From Bacteroidales bacterium UBA6229 (GTDB taxonomy: Bacteria; Bacteroidota; Bacteroidia; Bacteroidales; F082), in the NCBI GenBank assembly GCA_002440975.1, contig DJWN01000132.1:1-21234 (forward strand): DNA of 21,234 nucleotides. Direction: 5' to 3'. Under the pieces are notes generated by a model that saw nothing but the letters and a program-made list of their open reading frames with translations, was not told where the DNA came from and did not search any database. A program made the position numbers and the translations under genes. Below, piece by piece: positions 14,028-21,234 of this stretch (its first letter is position 1; each line of letters begins with the position of its first letter).

Positions 14028-17000
14028 AAAAAGTTCTTGTTCTGGGCTCCGGAGCACTTAAAATAGGCGAAGCCGGCGAATTTGACTACAGCGGTTCTCA
14101 AGCTTTGAAAGCATTAAAAGAAGAAGGCATTAAAACCGTTCTGATCAATCCAAATATTGCCACAGTGCAAACATCAGAAGGGATCGCCGATCGGATTTAC
14201 TTTTTACCTGTAACGCCATTTTTTGTTGAACAGGTGATAAAAAAAGAAAAACCTGATGGAATCCTGTTGTCATTCGGAGGGCAAACAGCACTCAACTGCG
14301 GTTTAGAATTATTCGATAAAGGGATGTTTGATCGATATAAAGTAAAGGTTTTGGGCACTCCTGTTCAAGCTATTCAGGAAACAGAAGATCGGCAGCTTTT
14401 CGCTGAAATGCTTGATGAAATCGGAATTAAAACTGCCCGCTCACTCTCTGCAACATCACCTGAAGAAGCCATCCTTGCGGCAGAAACAATCGGATATCCT
14501 ATCATCATCCGGGCAGCTTATACATTGGGTGGACAAGGAAGTGGATTTTGTCACAATCGTGAAGAACTGACACAAAAAATTCATCAGGCCTTTTCATACA
14601 GCCCTCAGGTATTGGTTGAAGAATCCTTAAGAGGCTGGAAAGAAATCGAATACGAAGTAGTTCGTGATCACTATGATAACTGTATTACTGTTTGTAATAT
14701 GGAAAACTTCGATCCTTTGGGAATTCACACCGGTGAGAGTATCGTTGTTGCTCCTTCACAAACCCTCACAAACAGGGAATACCACAAACTAAGGCAAATT
14801 TCGATCGATATCGTAAAGAGAGTCGGTATAATTGGTGAGTGCAATGTACAATATGCACTTGACCCAAAATCAGAGGATTACCGTGTGATCGAGGTAAATG
14901 CGCGACTTTCACGCTCAAGCGCACTGGCAAGCAAAGCTACAGGATATCCACTGGCTTTTGTTGCAGCAAAACTGGCCTTGGGATATGGCTTGCATGAGCT
15001 AAAGAATGACATTACCAAAACCACTTCAGCCTTTTTTGAACCAGCTTTGGATTATTTGGTTGTCAAAATTCCCAGATGGGATTTGAGTAAGTTTCATGGC
15101 GTAAACAGGGAAATCGGATCCAGCATGAAAAGTGTTGGAGAGGTTATGGCGATTGGGCGTTCCTTTGAGGAATGTATTCAAAAAGGATTGAGGATGATTG
15201 GTGTAGGTATGCATGGCTTTGTTGCCAATCATGAATTACCCGAAAATGATCTCGAAGATGAACTCAATAATCCGAAAGACACGCGCATTTTCTGGATTGC
15301 TAAAGCCTTTGACCAGGGCTGGACAGTTGATCAAATACATAATGTCACAAAAATAGATTCCTGGTTTTTGGCAAAACTCAAAAACATTCATCAGCTCAAA
15401 CAGGAACTGATTAATTTTCAGAAAATTGAAGACTTGAATAATGCGTTTCTTCTTGACCTTAAAAAAGCCGGGTTTTCTGATTTTCAGCTCGCCAGATTAC
15501 TCTACAATGAAGTTGACCATGATGCCATTGAGAATAGAATCTTAGAAATCAGACTACAGCGTTTGACGCAGCAAATCGTTCCTTACGCCAAACAAATTGA
15601 CACCCTGGCTGCTGAACATCCGGCACAAACCAACTACCTCTATTTCACCTATCATGGCAACAATCACGACATCGATTTTGAGAGAGACAGGCAATCAGTG
15701 ATTGTTTTGGGCTCAGGTGCCTACCGGATTGGAAGCAGCGTTGAATTTGACTGGTCAGCTGTAAATGCTATCAAAACTGTTGAACAATCAGGTTACCGAT
15801 CAGTGATGGTAAATTTTAATCCTGAAACAGTTAGCACAGATTACGACAGCTGCAACCGTCTGTATTTTGATGAGCTAAGCCTCGAACGCGTGCTGGATAT
15901 CATTGAACTCGAAAATCCGAAAGGCGTTATTGTGAGTACCGGAGGCCAGACACCCAACACCCTGGCTATGAGACTTCAGGCCTACAATGTTCCAATTTTG
16001 GGCACACCAGCAGATTCGATCGACATGGCCGAAAACAGGCATAAGTTTTCGGCATTACTTGATAGTCTGCGCATTGACCAACCAGCCTGGAAAGAGCTGA
16101 GTAGTATTGATGACATTGAAAAATTTACTACGCAGGTTGGATTTCCTGTGCTGGTAAGGCCATCATACGTACTTTCGGGAGCAGCCATGAACATCGTTTC
16201 GAATCAAAATGAACTCCGGCATTTTCTTGAGCTGGCAACACAGGTTTCCAAACAATATCCGGTTGTGGTGTCAAAATATTTGACCGATACCAAAGAAATT
16301 GAATTTGATGGGGTGGCCGACAAAGGTGAAATAATTGTGTACGCCATTTCCGAGCACATCGAATTTGCCGGCGTTCATTCGGGAGATGCTACTATTATGT
16401 TTCCTCCCCAGAAAGTTTACGTGGAAACTATCCGTAGAATAAAGCGAATAAGCAAGCAAATTGCACTTGCCTTGAACATCAGCGGTCTGTTTAATATTCA
16501 GTTTTTGGCTCGCGACAATGATATTAAGGTAATCGAATGTAACCTAAGAGCTTCCAGAAGTTTACCTTTTGTTTCAAAAATTCTGAAAACCAATTTTATT
16601 GAATTGGCAACCAGGATAATGTTGGGCGATAAAGTTGCAAAACCGTTTAAATCGTTGTTCGAACTGGAATACATTGGCGTGAAAGCCCCACAATTTTCTT
16701 TTTCCCGATTGAGCAAAGCCGATCCCATTTTGGGTGTTGACATGGCTTCAACAGGCGAAGTTGGGTGCATTGGCGATGATTATTACGAAGCCATCCTAAA
16801 ATCGATGTTGGCTGTAGGTTTTAAAATTCCCAGGAAAGGAGTGCTAATTTCCTCTGGCACAATGCGTGACAAAATAGAATTATTGAACAGCTCGCAATGG
16901 CTTGCCGATCATAAGTTCGAAATTTATGCAACAAAAGGTAGTCATTTATTTCTGAGCGAAAACGGCATAGCCTCTACGCAAGTCAACTGGCCGGATGTAG

Positions 17001-17233
17001 CTGAATACCCCAATGCGCTGGATTTGATAAGAGAAAAGAAAATTGATCTGGTGATTAATATCCCCAAAAATCTAAGCTCAGAAGAATTGTCGAATGATTA
17101 CACCATTCGTCGTGCAGCCGTGGATTTCAACATCCCATTGATCTCAAATGCACGATTGGCAAGTGCATTTATTTATAGTATAGGACGTTACAATATTGAG
17201 GATTTGAAAATAAAAGCCTGGGACGAATATTGA
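14012..17233 (+). CDS. carB: carbamoyl-phosphate synthase large subunit
   Basis: CarB makes carbamoyl phosphate from bicarbonate, ammonia from CarA and two ATP. The 1073-aa chain shows the family's internal duplication. The first half begins VLVLGSGALKIGEAGEFDYS and has GGQTALNCGLEL and an ATP-grasp core (RAAYTLGGQGSGF, VIEVNARLSRSSALASKATG). The second half begins VIVLGSGAYRIGSSVEFDWS and has GGQTPNTLA, RPSYVLSGAAM and VIECNLRASRS. The C-terminal MGS-like allosteric domain (KGVLISSGTMRDKIELLN onwards, ending DLKIKAWDEY) is complete. It overlaps carA by 16 nt. No clear terminator follows; the pyrB promoter and leader begin within 75 nt. Confidence 0.97.
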   Translation: MQKSIEKVLVLGSGALKIGEAGEFDYSGSQALKALKEEGIKTVLINPNIATVQTSEGIADRIYFLPVTPFFVEQVIKKEKPDGILLSFGGQTALNCGLELFDKGMFDRYKVKVLGTPVQAIQETEDRQLFAEMLDEIGIKTARSLSATSPEEAILAAETIGYPIIIRAAYTLGGQGSGFCHNREELTQKIHQAFSYSPQVLVEESLRGWKEIEYEVVRDHYDNCITVCNMENFDPLGIHTGESIVVAPSQTLTNREYHKLRQISIDIVKRVGIIGECNVQYALDPKSEDYRVIEVNARLSRSSALASKATGYPLAFVAAKLALGYGLHELKNDITKTTSAFFEPALDYLVVKIPRWDLSKFHGVNREIGSSMKSVGEVMAIGRSFEECIQKGLRMIGVGMHGFVANHELPENDLEDELNNPKDTRIFWIAKAFDQGWTVDQIHNVTKIDSWFLAKLKNIHQLKQELINFQKIEDLNNAFLLDLKKAGFSDFQLARLLYNEVDHDAIENRILEIRLQRLTQQIVPYAKQIDTLAAEHPAQTNYLYFTYHGNNHDIDFERDRQSVIVLGSGAYRIGSSVEFDWSAVNAIKTVEQSGYRSVMVNFNPETVSTDYDSCNRLYFDELSLERVLDIIELENPKGVIVSTGGQTPNTLAMRLQAYNVPILGTPADSIDMAENRHKFSALLDSLRIDQPAWKELSSIDDIEKFTTQVGFPVLVRPSYVLSGAAMNIVSNQNELRHFLELATQVSKQYPVVVSKYLTDTKEIEFDGVADKGEIIVYAISEHIEFAGVHSGDATIMFPPQKVYVETIRRIKRISKQIALALNISGLFNIQFLARDNDIKVIECNLRASRSLPFVSKILKTNFIELATRIMLGDKVAKPFKSLFELEYIGVKAPQFSFSRLSKADPILGVDMASTGEVGCIGDDYYEAILKSMLAVGFKIPRKGVLISSGTMRDKIELLNSSQWLADHKFEIYATKGSHLFLSENGIASTQVNWPDVAEYPNALDLIREKKIDLVINIPKNLSSEELSNDYTIRRAAVDFNIPLISNARLASAFIYSIGRYNIEDLKIKAWDEY

Positions 17234-17305
17234 AGTTTTAGTAGTTATTAACAAGAAATCATTAAATTGTGAATAAAAAATGTATCAAACTTCAACATTA
17301 TGGTT

Positions 17306-17313
17306 TACTTTTG
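17306..17313 (+). promoter_or_regulatory. -7 promoter element for the pyrB leader
   Basis: TACTTTTG matches TAnnTTTG. It lies 21 nt before the leader-peptide ATG (17335). The predicted start near 17318 gives a leader RNA of roughly 165 nt. No good -33 TTG at standard spacing was found. Confidence 0.48.
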
Positions 17314-17314
17314 T

Positions 17315-17353
17315 GTCCCGATAACCTTAAATATATGTACAAGGTACCCGGAC
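17315..17353 (+). promoter_or_regulatory. predicted 5' hairpin of the pyrB leader RNA
   Basis: An inner stem ACCTT (17324-17328)/AAGGT (17341-17345) and an outer GTCC (17315-17318)/GGAC (17350-17353) enclose a 12-nt loop containing the leader ATG (17335-17337). If transcription starts near 17318 only the inner stem is secure. It parallels the carA leader hairpin. Confidence 0.35.
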
Positions 17354-17487
17354 ATTCAAATATATCGAAAACTCAGTTTTTTCAAGTATTCTATAAAGAT
17401 ATTCTGACGGCATTAGCCGTCTTTTTTTTGTCCTTCCCGAAAATATTTTTTCCTAGAATAATCTCTAAACCAAAAATTAATCAATGA
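17335..17487 (+). CDS. pyrB leader peptide spanning an attenuator (PyrL-like)
   Basis: A 50-codon ORF (MYKVPGHSNISKTQFFQVFY onwards, ending RIISKPKINQ) reads through the terminator at 17406-17429 and stops at the TGA of ATGA overlapping the pyrB start. As in the carA leader, the terminator is read as TALAV-FF-LS. A run of six T (17377-17382, the FF of TQFFQ) lies about 24 nt before the terminator stem, where a polymerase short of UTP could pause; the E. coli pyrBI attenuator has such a U-rich pause region. The open frame extends upstream to a GTG at 17269, but that lies before the predicted promoter, so I chose ATG 17335. Confidence 0.75.
   Translation: MYKVPGHSNISKTQFFQVFYKDILTALAVFFLSFPKIFFPRIISKPKINQ
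17406..17429 (+). terminator. attenuator terminator before pyrB
   Basis: GACGGC, loop ATTA, GCCGTC and eight T: 24 nt identical to 12888-12911 before carA, ending 54 nt before the pyrB ATG. It lies within the leader ORF in the same reading frame as in the carA leader. It could also end carB transcription, but it sits about 170 nt past carB and downstream of a promoter. Confidence 0.9.
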
Positions 17488-18392
17488 AAAACCGAAGTCT
17501 TATTTCCATCAGTGATTACTCCAAAGAGGAGATCATGCAAATTCTGGAAATAGCAGCAGAATTTGAGAAAAAGCCCCATCAGAATTTACTGAATGGCAGG
17601 GTGATAGCCTCACTTTTTTTTGAACCATCAACCCGCACACGACTAAGTTTCGAAAGTGCCATTCAAAAGCTGGGTGGCAATGTGATTGGATTTAGCAGTG
17701 CAGCAACTTCCAGTGTACAAAAAGGCGAATCCCTAAAAGACACCATTTTAACAGTATGTAACTATTCTGATCTCATCGTAATGCGTCATCCGGTTGATGG
17801 TTCAGCGCGATTTGCCAGTGAAGTGGCCAGTGTTCCAATCATCAACGCAGGCGATGGGGCAAATCAGCACCCAACTCAGTGTTTGCTCGACCTTTTTTCA
17901 ATCAAAAAAACTCAGGGCACACTCGAAAATCTTGAGGTGACTTTTGTTGGAGATCTCAAATATGGCCGCACGGTTCATAGTCTGGTGATAGCACTCTGCC
18001 AGTTCAATACAAAATTCCATTTGGTTTCTCCGGTTGAATTAAAATTACCAAGTGCTGTAAAAAGACATATTAAGGAAGCTAATTTGCAATATGAACAATA
18101 CACTGATTTCAGTGAGGTGATTCCAAAATCAGACATCATTTATATGACACGTATTCAGCGCGAACGTTTTCCGGATCCCTTGGAATATGAAAAAGTTAAA
18201 AACGCATACATTCTCGATAACAGCATGTTAAACAACGCAAAAGAGAATTGTAGAATTCTGCATCCACTGCCCCGCGTAAATGAAATCAGCATCAATGTGG
18301 ACGATAATCCAAAGGCTTACTATTTTGAACAGGCTCTTAACGGAGTTTTTGTAAGACAAGCTTTAATTGCTTCTATTCTGGGACTTAAGTAA
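17484..18392 (+). CDS. pyrB: aspartate carbamoyltransferase catalytic subunit
   Basis: PyrB joins carbamoyl phosphate and aspartate, the committed step of pyrimidine synthesis. The 302-aa protein has the carbamoyl-phosphate-binding FFEPSTRTRLSFE (STRTR 49-53), the mobile-loop SSVQKGESL with Lys80, GDGANQHPTQ (HPTQ 129-132), the aspartate-domain MTRIQRERF, and HPLPRVNEI. Length is normal. Together with PyrI next door it should form the allosteric class B holoenzyme as in E. coli. The start codon overlaps the leader peptide stop (ATGA), so its translation depends on ribosomes that have passed the attenuator. Confidence 0.97.
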   Translation: MKNRSLISISDYSKEEIMQILEIAAEFEKKPHQNLLNGRVIASLFFEPSTRTRLSFESAIQKLGGNVIGFSSAATSSVQKGESLKDTILTVCNYSDLIVMRHPVDGSARFASEVASVPIINAGDGANQHPTQCLLDLFSIKKTQGTLENLEVTFVGDLKYGRTVHSLVIALCQFNTKFHLVSPVELKLPSAVKRHIKEANLQYEQYTDFSEVIPKSDIIYMTRIQRERFPDPLEYEKVKNAYILDNSMLNNAKENCRILHPLPRVNEISINVDDNPKAYYFEQALNGVFVRQALIASILGLK

Positions 18393-18412
18393 AACGAAAA
18401 TCATCAAAAATC

Positions 18413-18877
18413 ATGAATACTAAGCGCAAAGAATTAATCGTTTCGGCCATCAGCAACGGAACAGTTATTGACCACATCCCGGCCGACAAAGTGTTTCAGG
18501 TTATCAGAATACTCGACCTCGAAGAATCTGAAAAGGAGATTTATTTTGGAACCAATCTGGTTAGCAAAAAATACGGTCGTAAGGGGATTATTAAAATTAG
18601 TGAGAAATATTTTAAACCCAGCGAAACAGATAAGATCGCTCTGGTTGCACCTACTGCTACGCTAATCGAAATCAGGGATTATGAAGTTACAAGAAAGACT
18701 ACCGTAAACATTCCGGATTCGATTGAACGCATTGCAAAATGTTTCAATCCAAATTGCATAACAAACAAAGAACAGGTTCCAACAAAGTTCAAAGTAATCA
18801 AAATCGATGGCGAAATAAAACTTGCCTGTCACTATTGCGAGAAAAATACTTCACAGAATAATATGGTGTTTAATTGA
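18413..18877 (+). CDS. pyrI: aspartate carbamoyltransferase regulatory subunit
   Basis: PyrI binds CTP/UTP or ATP and adjusts PyrB activity. The 154-aa protein has the N-terminal allosteric domain (NGTVIDHIPADKVFQVIRIL). Its C-terminal zinc domain has four cysteines (Cys110, Cys115, Cys139, Cys142, in CFNPNC and CHYC) that contact PyrB. Length matches E. coli PyrI. It begins 20 nt after pyrB and is followed by a strong terminator, so pyrB-pyrI is a two-gene operon under the leader attenuator. Feedback would thus act at both enzyme and transcription levels. Confidence 0.96.
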   Translation: MNTKRKELIVSAISNGTVIDHIPADKVFQVIRILDLEESEKEIYFGTNLVSKKYGRKGIIKISEKYFKPSETDKIALVAPTATLIEIRDYEVTRKTTVNIPDSIERIAKCFNPNCITNKEQVPTKFKVIKIDGEIKLACHYCEKNTSQNNMVFN

Positions 18878-18893
18878 AAAACCATTTTTTGTT

Positions 18894-18933
18894 AAAAAAG
18901 GCTTTGGGTGATCAATTCAAAGCCTTTTTTTTT
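18894..18933 (+). terminator. intrinsic terminator after pyrI
   Basis: AAAAAAGGCTTTG, an 11-nt loop, then CAAAGCCTTTTTTTTT. The stem is followed by nine T, 17 nt after the pyrI stop. It closes the pyrimidine operon. Confidence 0.93.
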
Positions 18934-18975
18934 CGTTATTCCATCCAGTCAAACTTTCCAATGGAAGTATTGTTA

Positions 18976-18983
18976 TAAATTTG
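18976..18983 (+). promoter_or_regulatory. -7 promoter element for the AlbA_2-domain gene
   Basis: TAAATTTG matches TAnnTTTG and lies 18 nt before the ATG at 19002, just after the pyrI terminator. Confidence 0.45.
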
Positions 18984-19001
18984 TAACAATTTCAGAAAAT
19001 C

Positions 19002-19703
19002 ATGGCAGGATATATTCAGGAATTGATAAAAGAAGGTGAACATCAGCAGCAGGATTTTAAATTTGAAATTTCTGACAGCAAAAAAATTGCCCGATCCCTG
19101 GTAGCTTTTGCCAATACTGATGGTGGAAGGCTTTTGGTTGGGGTAAAAGACAACGGTTCCATTGCAGGAGTGCGATCCGATGAAGAAATTCACATGGTGG
19201 AAGCTGCCGCCCAGCTATATTGTCAGCCAGAAGTACAGTTCACAACCAAAGAATGGAACATCAACGGCAAATTAGTGTTGGAAGTGGTTGTGCCCAAAAA
19301 CAAAAAGCTAAAGCACAAAGCCCCTGACAAAAATAACAATTACAAGATCTTTGTACGTGTTGGCGACCAAAACCTTTTGGCAACACCAGTGATGCTTAAA
19401 GTTTGGAAAAAAGAGAAACAGAAAATTGCTGTCAAGATTTCAATAACAGAAACCGAAATGCAATTATTACGTTATTTAAATGAATATCAAACCATTAGTC
19501 TTGATGAATTTATACAACTAACCGGAATTAAAAAGCGATATGCCGAAGCCATCCTGGTCGATTTCATACTGCTTGGAATCATTTCTATCGAACTTACCGA
19601 AAAACATACCCGATATTACCTCACCGAATCAGATTTTATGGAGCGCATCGCCTCATTTTCAAACGACACCTTTGTAACATCCCCGAATATACATCAGAAA
19701 TAA
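19002..19703 (+). CDS. AlbA_2 (Schlafen-like) domain protein, putative DNA/ATP binding
   Basis: The first 120 residues of this 233-aa protein form an AlbA_2 / Schlafen AAA_4-type domain. Signatures are GEHQQQDFKFEISDSKKIARSL, the glycine-rich FANTDGGRLLVGVKDNGSIAGV, and YKIFVRVGDQNLLATP. The C-terminal third (ITETEMQLLRYLNEYQTIS onwards) looks like a winged helix. These proteins are often annotated as transcriptional regulators or ATP-binding proteins, and this short form lacks the long helicase-like parts of Schlafens. The precise role is unknown. It has its own predicted promoter and lies 7 nt before the next gene, so they are probably co-transcribed. Confidence 0.8.
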   Translation: MAGYIQELIKEGEHQQQDFKFEISDSKKIARSLVAFANTDGGRLLVGVKDNGSIAGVRSDEEIHMVEAAAQLYCQPEVQFTTKEWNINGKLVLEVVVPKNKKLKHKAPDKNNNYKIFVRVGDQNLLATPVMLKVWKKEKQKIAVKISITETEMQLLRYLNEYQTISLDEFIQLTGIKKRYAEAILVDFILLGIISIELTEKHTRYYLTESDFMERIASFSNDTFVTSPNIHQK

Positions 19704-19710
19704 TAAAACT

Positions 19711-20394
19711 ATGATTGAGATTGGTCAGAACAAAATAATACCATTCATCCTTGTGCTTCTGCTTTCAGGGATTGGATTTCATGCTTATTCTCAAATAGCT
19801 CAAAGCATTCAACCCATAGAGATTTCGCAGCTTGCTGAGGACCAAAAACCCGTCGAAAGATCAAAGTTTAAAGTCTTTATGAATCTGGAAGCTGGATTTC
19901 AATCGGCTTACTTAAGCAAAAAAGGTACTTATTATCAGAGAATTAATCCTCAGTTCAATTACGAATTATCAAAAAATTTCACGGCTTTTGCAGGCGTACA
20001 ACAAACCTGGATTCAAAACCTCAATCAGTTTAAATTAAAAAAAGAAGGAAACTGGGAAATAGATCACATTGATGCAAATTATATGCTTTGGTACGCCGGA
20101 GGAAGCTATCAGGTAAATCCAAAATTACGATTAAGTGGAGTCGCATGGAAACAAACTGACCAGCAAACGATTATACAAAGAAAAAACAACACACCGGATT
20201 TCAATGCCAGAGGTTTTCAGCTTTATATGAATTATCGGATTACTAATAATTTGCAAATTAATGCTTCATTCAACTATAGAAACGGAAACTCAGGCAACTT
20301 TTTATACAACGAATTTCAACAACCATTCACTCCTTTTGGCACATCTCCATATTATATAGGTAATGGATTTCCAACAGACCCATTCAGGTTTTAA
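19711..20394 (+). CDS. exported beta-rich protein, possible outer-membrane barrel
   Basis: I do not recognise a named family. This 227-aa protein has an N-terminal signal peptide (IIPFILVLLLSGIGFHAYSQ, likely cleaved near residues 27-30). A chain of alternating hydrophobic/polar strands rich in Tyr, Asn and Gln follows (FKVFMNLEAGFQSAYLSKKG, LWYAGGSYQVNPKLRLSGVA, QLYMNYRITNNLQINASFNY). This is typical of small Bacteroidetes outer-membrane beta-barrels. The C-terminus ends in Arg-Phe, and a terminal aromatic residue is common in barrels. It lies 7 nt after the AlbA_2 gene and 11 nt before yaaA, so it is in the same transcription unit. Confidence 0.65.
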   Translation: MIEIGQNKIIPFILVLLLSGIGFHAYSQIAQSIQPIEISQLAEDQKPVERSKFKVFMNLEAGFQSAYLSKKGTYYQRINPQFNYELSKNFTAFAGVQQTWIQNLNQFKLKKEGNWEIDHIDANYMLWYAGGSYQVNPKLRLSGVAWKQTDQQTIIQRKNNTPDFNARGFQLYMNYRITNNLQINASFNYRNGNSGNFLYNEFQQPFTPFGTSPYYIGNGFPTDPFRF

Positions 20395-20405
20395 AATAAT
20401 GCGAA

Positions 20406-21170
20406 ATGTACATTTTAATTTCACCAGCTAAAACGCTGGATATCAGCACTTATTCTAGTAATCTCCCCTCAAGTCAGCCAACTTTTAAATCAGATGCAGA
20501 CAAAATAGCTGCTATTTTAAGAAAGAAGCAACCAAAGGATTTGTCAAAACTTATGCATATCAGCGATGATCTGGCCAGGTTGAATTATGAACGGTATCAA
20601 CAATGGAAAAATCTGAGTGACCAACAGCTAAAAGAAGCAATTTTTACATTCAAAGGTGATGTTTATCAAGGCCTTGATGCCAACACCTTAAGGAATGAAG
20701 ATTTACAGTTTGCCCAAAAACACCTCCGGATTTTATCTGGAATTTATGGTTTATTAAGGCCTCTTGATAAAATTGCTCCCCATCGACTCGAAATGGGAAC
20801 AAAATTATCTGTTGGCAAATATTCAGGTTTATATGTTTACTGGAAGACGAAGCTTATAAAACAGATTTCAACCGAGATGAAATCATTGAATACCAATGTT
20901 TTAATTAATTTAGCCTCAAACGAATATTTCAAAAGTGTAAACCTGAAAGGCACTAAATTGGATGTGGTTTCACCTGTTTTTAAGGACAATAAAAACGGCG
21001 AGTATAAGATCATAAGTTTTTATGCAAAGAGAGCACGGGGATTGATGGCGCGACACCTTATAAAAGAAAAGGCAATTAGCAAAGAAGCACTTTTGAGCTT
21101 TGAGGAAGAAGGATATCACTATAACGACGCATTATCGTCACACGGAAAGCCTGTTTTCACCCGTGGTTAA
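20406..21170 (+). CDS. yaaA: YaaA family peroxide-stress protein (UPF0246)
   Basis: YaaA proteins lower the intracellular free iron pool during peroxide stress in E. coli and bind DNA. The 254-aa protein has the family features: ILISPAKTLD at the N-terminus, FKGDVYQGLDANTL, GIYGLLRPLDKIAPHRLEMG, INLASNEYFKSV, and FYAKRARGLMARHLI near the C-terminus. Length is normal. It starts at ATG 20406, 11 nt after the exported protein gene; a nearby ATG at 20399 is in another frame. No clear terminator is visible in the last 64 nt of the window. Confidence 0.95.
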   Translation: MYILISPAKTLDISTYSSNLPSSQPTFKSDADKIAAILRKKQPKDLSKLMHISDDLARLNYERYQQWKNLSDQQLKEAIFTFKGDVYQGLDANTLRNEDLQFAQKHLRILSGIYGLLRPLDKIAPHRLEMGTKLSVGKYSGLYVYWKTKLIKQISTEMKSLNTNVLINLASNEYFKSVNLKGTKLDVVSPVFKDNKNGEYKIISFYAKRARGLMARHLIKEKAISKEALLSFEEEGYHYNDALSSHGKPVFTRG

Positions 21171-21234
21171 ACATATACACAACGTCTAACAACCTCATTA
21201 TTAAACACATTAATTTTTCTTCAAAAAAATCTTG

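Noticed and set aside
17269..17334. Longer 72-codon version of the pyrB leader from a GTG at 17269
   Set aside because: It would start upstream of the predicted TAnnTTTG promoter element, so that part is probably not in the transcript.

Overview
The window looks like chromosomal DNA from a Bacteroidetes bacterium. The gene content fits (class I PurE with PurK, an E. coli-type PyrB plus PyrI pair, a Bacteroidetes-style overlapping carA-carB pair). Several genes are preceded by the Bacteroidetes -7 promoter element TAnnTTTG. Start codons lack strong Shine-Dalgarno sequences, base composition is AT-rich, and a possible type IX secretion sorting-domain remnant sits at the left edge. No rRNA, tRNA or CRISPR array was seen.

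Layout: (1) 205-1896, purK-purE, an overlapping purine operon. (2) About 1900-9290, an accessory island: a REP-associated (HUH/Y1) transposase with a GC-rich imperfect palindrome, an IS4-type transposase fragment, and a type III restriction-modification operon (XRE regulator, unknown 174-aa protein, Mod, GxxExxY protein, Res). An N-terminally truncated HNH endonuclease and C-rich intergenic patches lie at the edges. Inside the operon two 90-bp repeats, differing at one base, bracket the GxxExxY gene. (3) 9297-12702, argS (minus strand) diverging from a COG2403-like P-loop GTPase / cyclic 2,3-diphosphoglycerate synthetase-like gene that ends in a strong terminator. (4) 12781-18933, pyrimidine genes: carA-carB and pyrB-pyrI. 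(5) 18976-21170, an AlbA_2-domain protein, an exported beta-rich protein and yaaA.

The most striking observation is in the pyrimidine region. Both carA and pyrB are preceded by a short leader ORF (39 and 50 codons) that reads straight through an intrinsic terminator. Each leader stops in an ATGA overlap with the structural gene's start codon. The two terminators are identical (GACGGCATTAGCCGTC followed by eight T) and are read in the same frame, so both leaders contain the peptide TALAVFFLS. Both leaders start 22-29 nt after a TAnnTTTG box, and both leader start codons lie in or at the edge of the loop of a predicted 5' hairpin. This is the architecture of the E. coli pyrL-pyrBI attenuator, here duplicated at carAB and pyrBI. 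I infer a paired, UTP-responsive transcription attenuation system that co-regulates carbamoyl phosphate and carbamoyl aspartate synthesis. I know of no description of it in Bacteroidetes, but I could not search.

The restriction operon carries a likely controller protein with a palindrome overlapping its promoter, and a mod gene whose middle is clearly more AT-rich than its ends, suggesting exchange of the specificity region.
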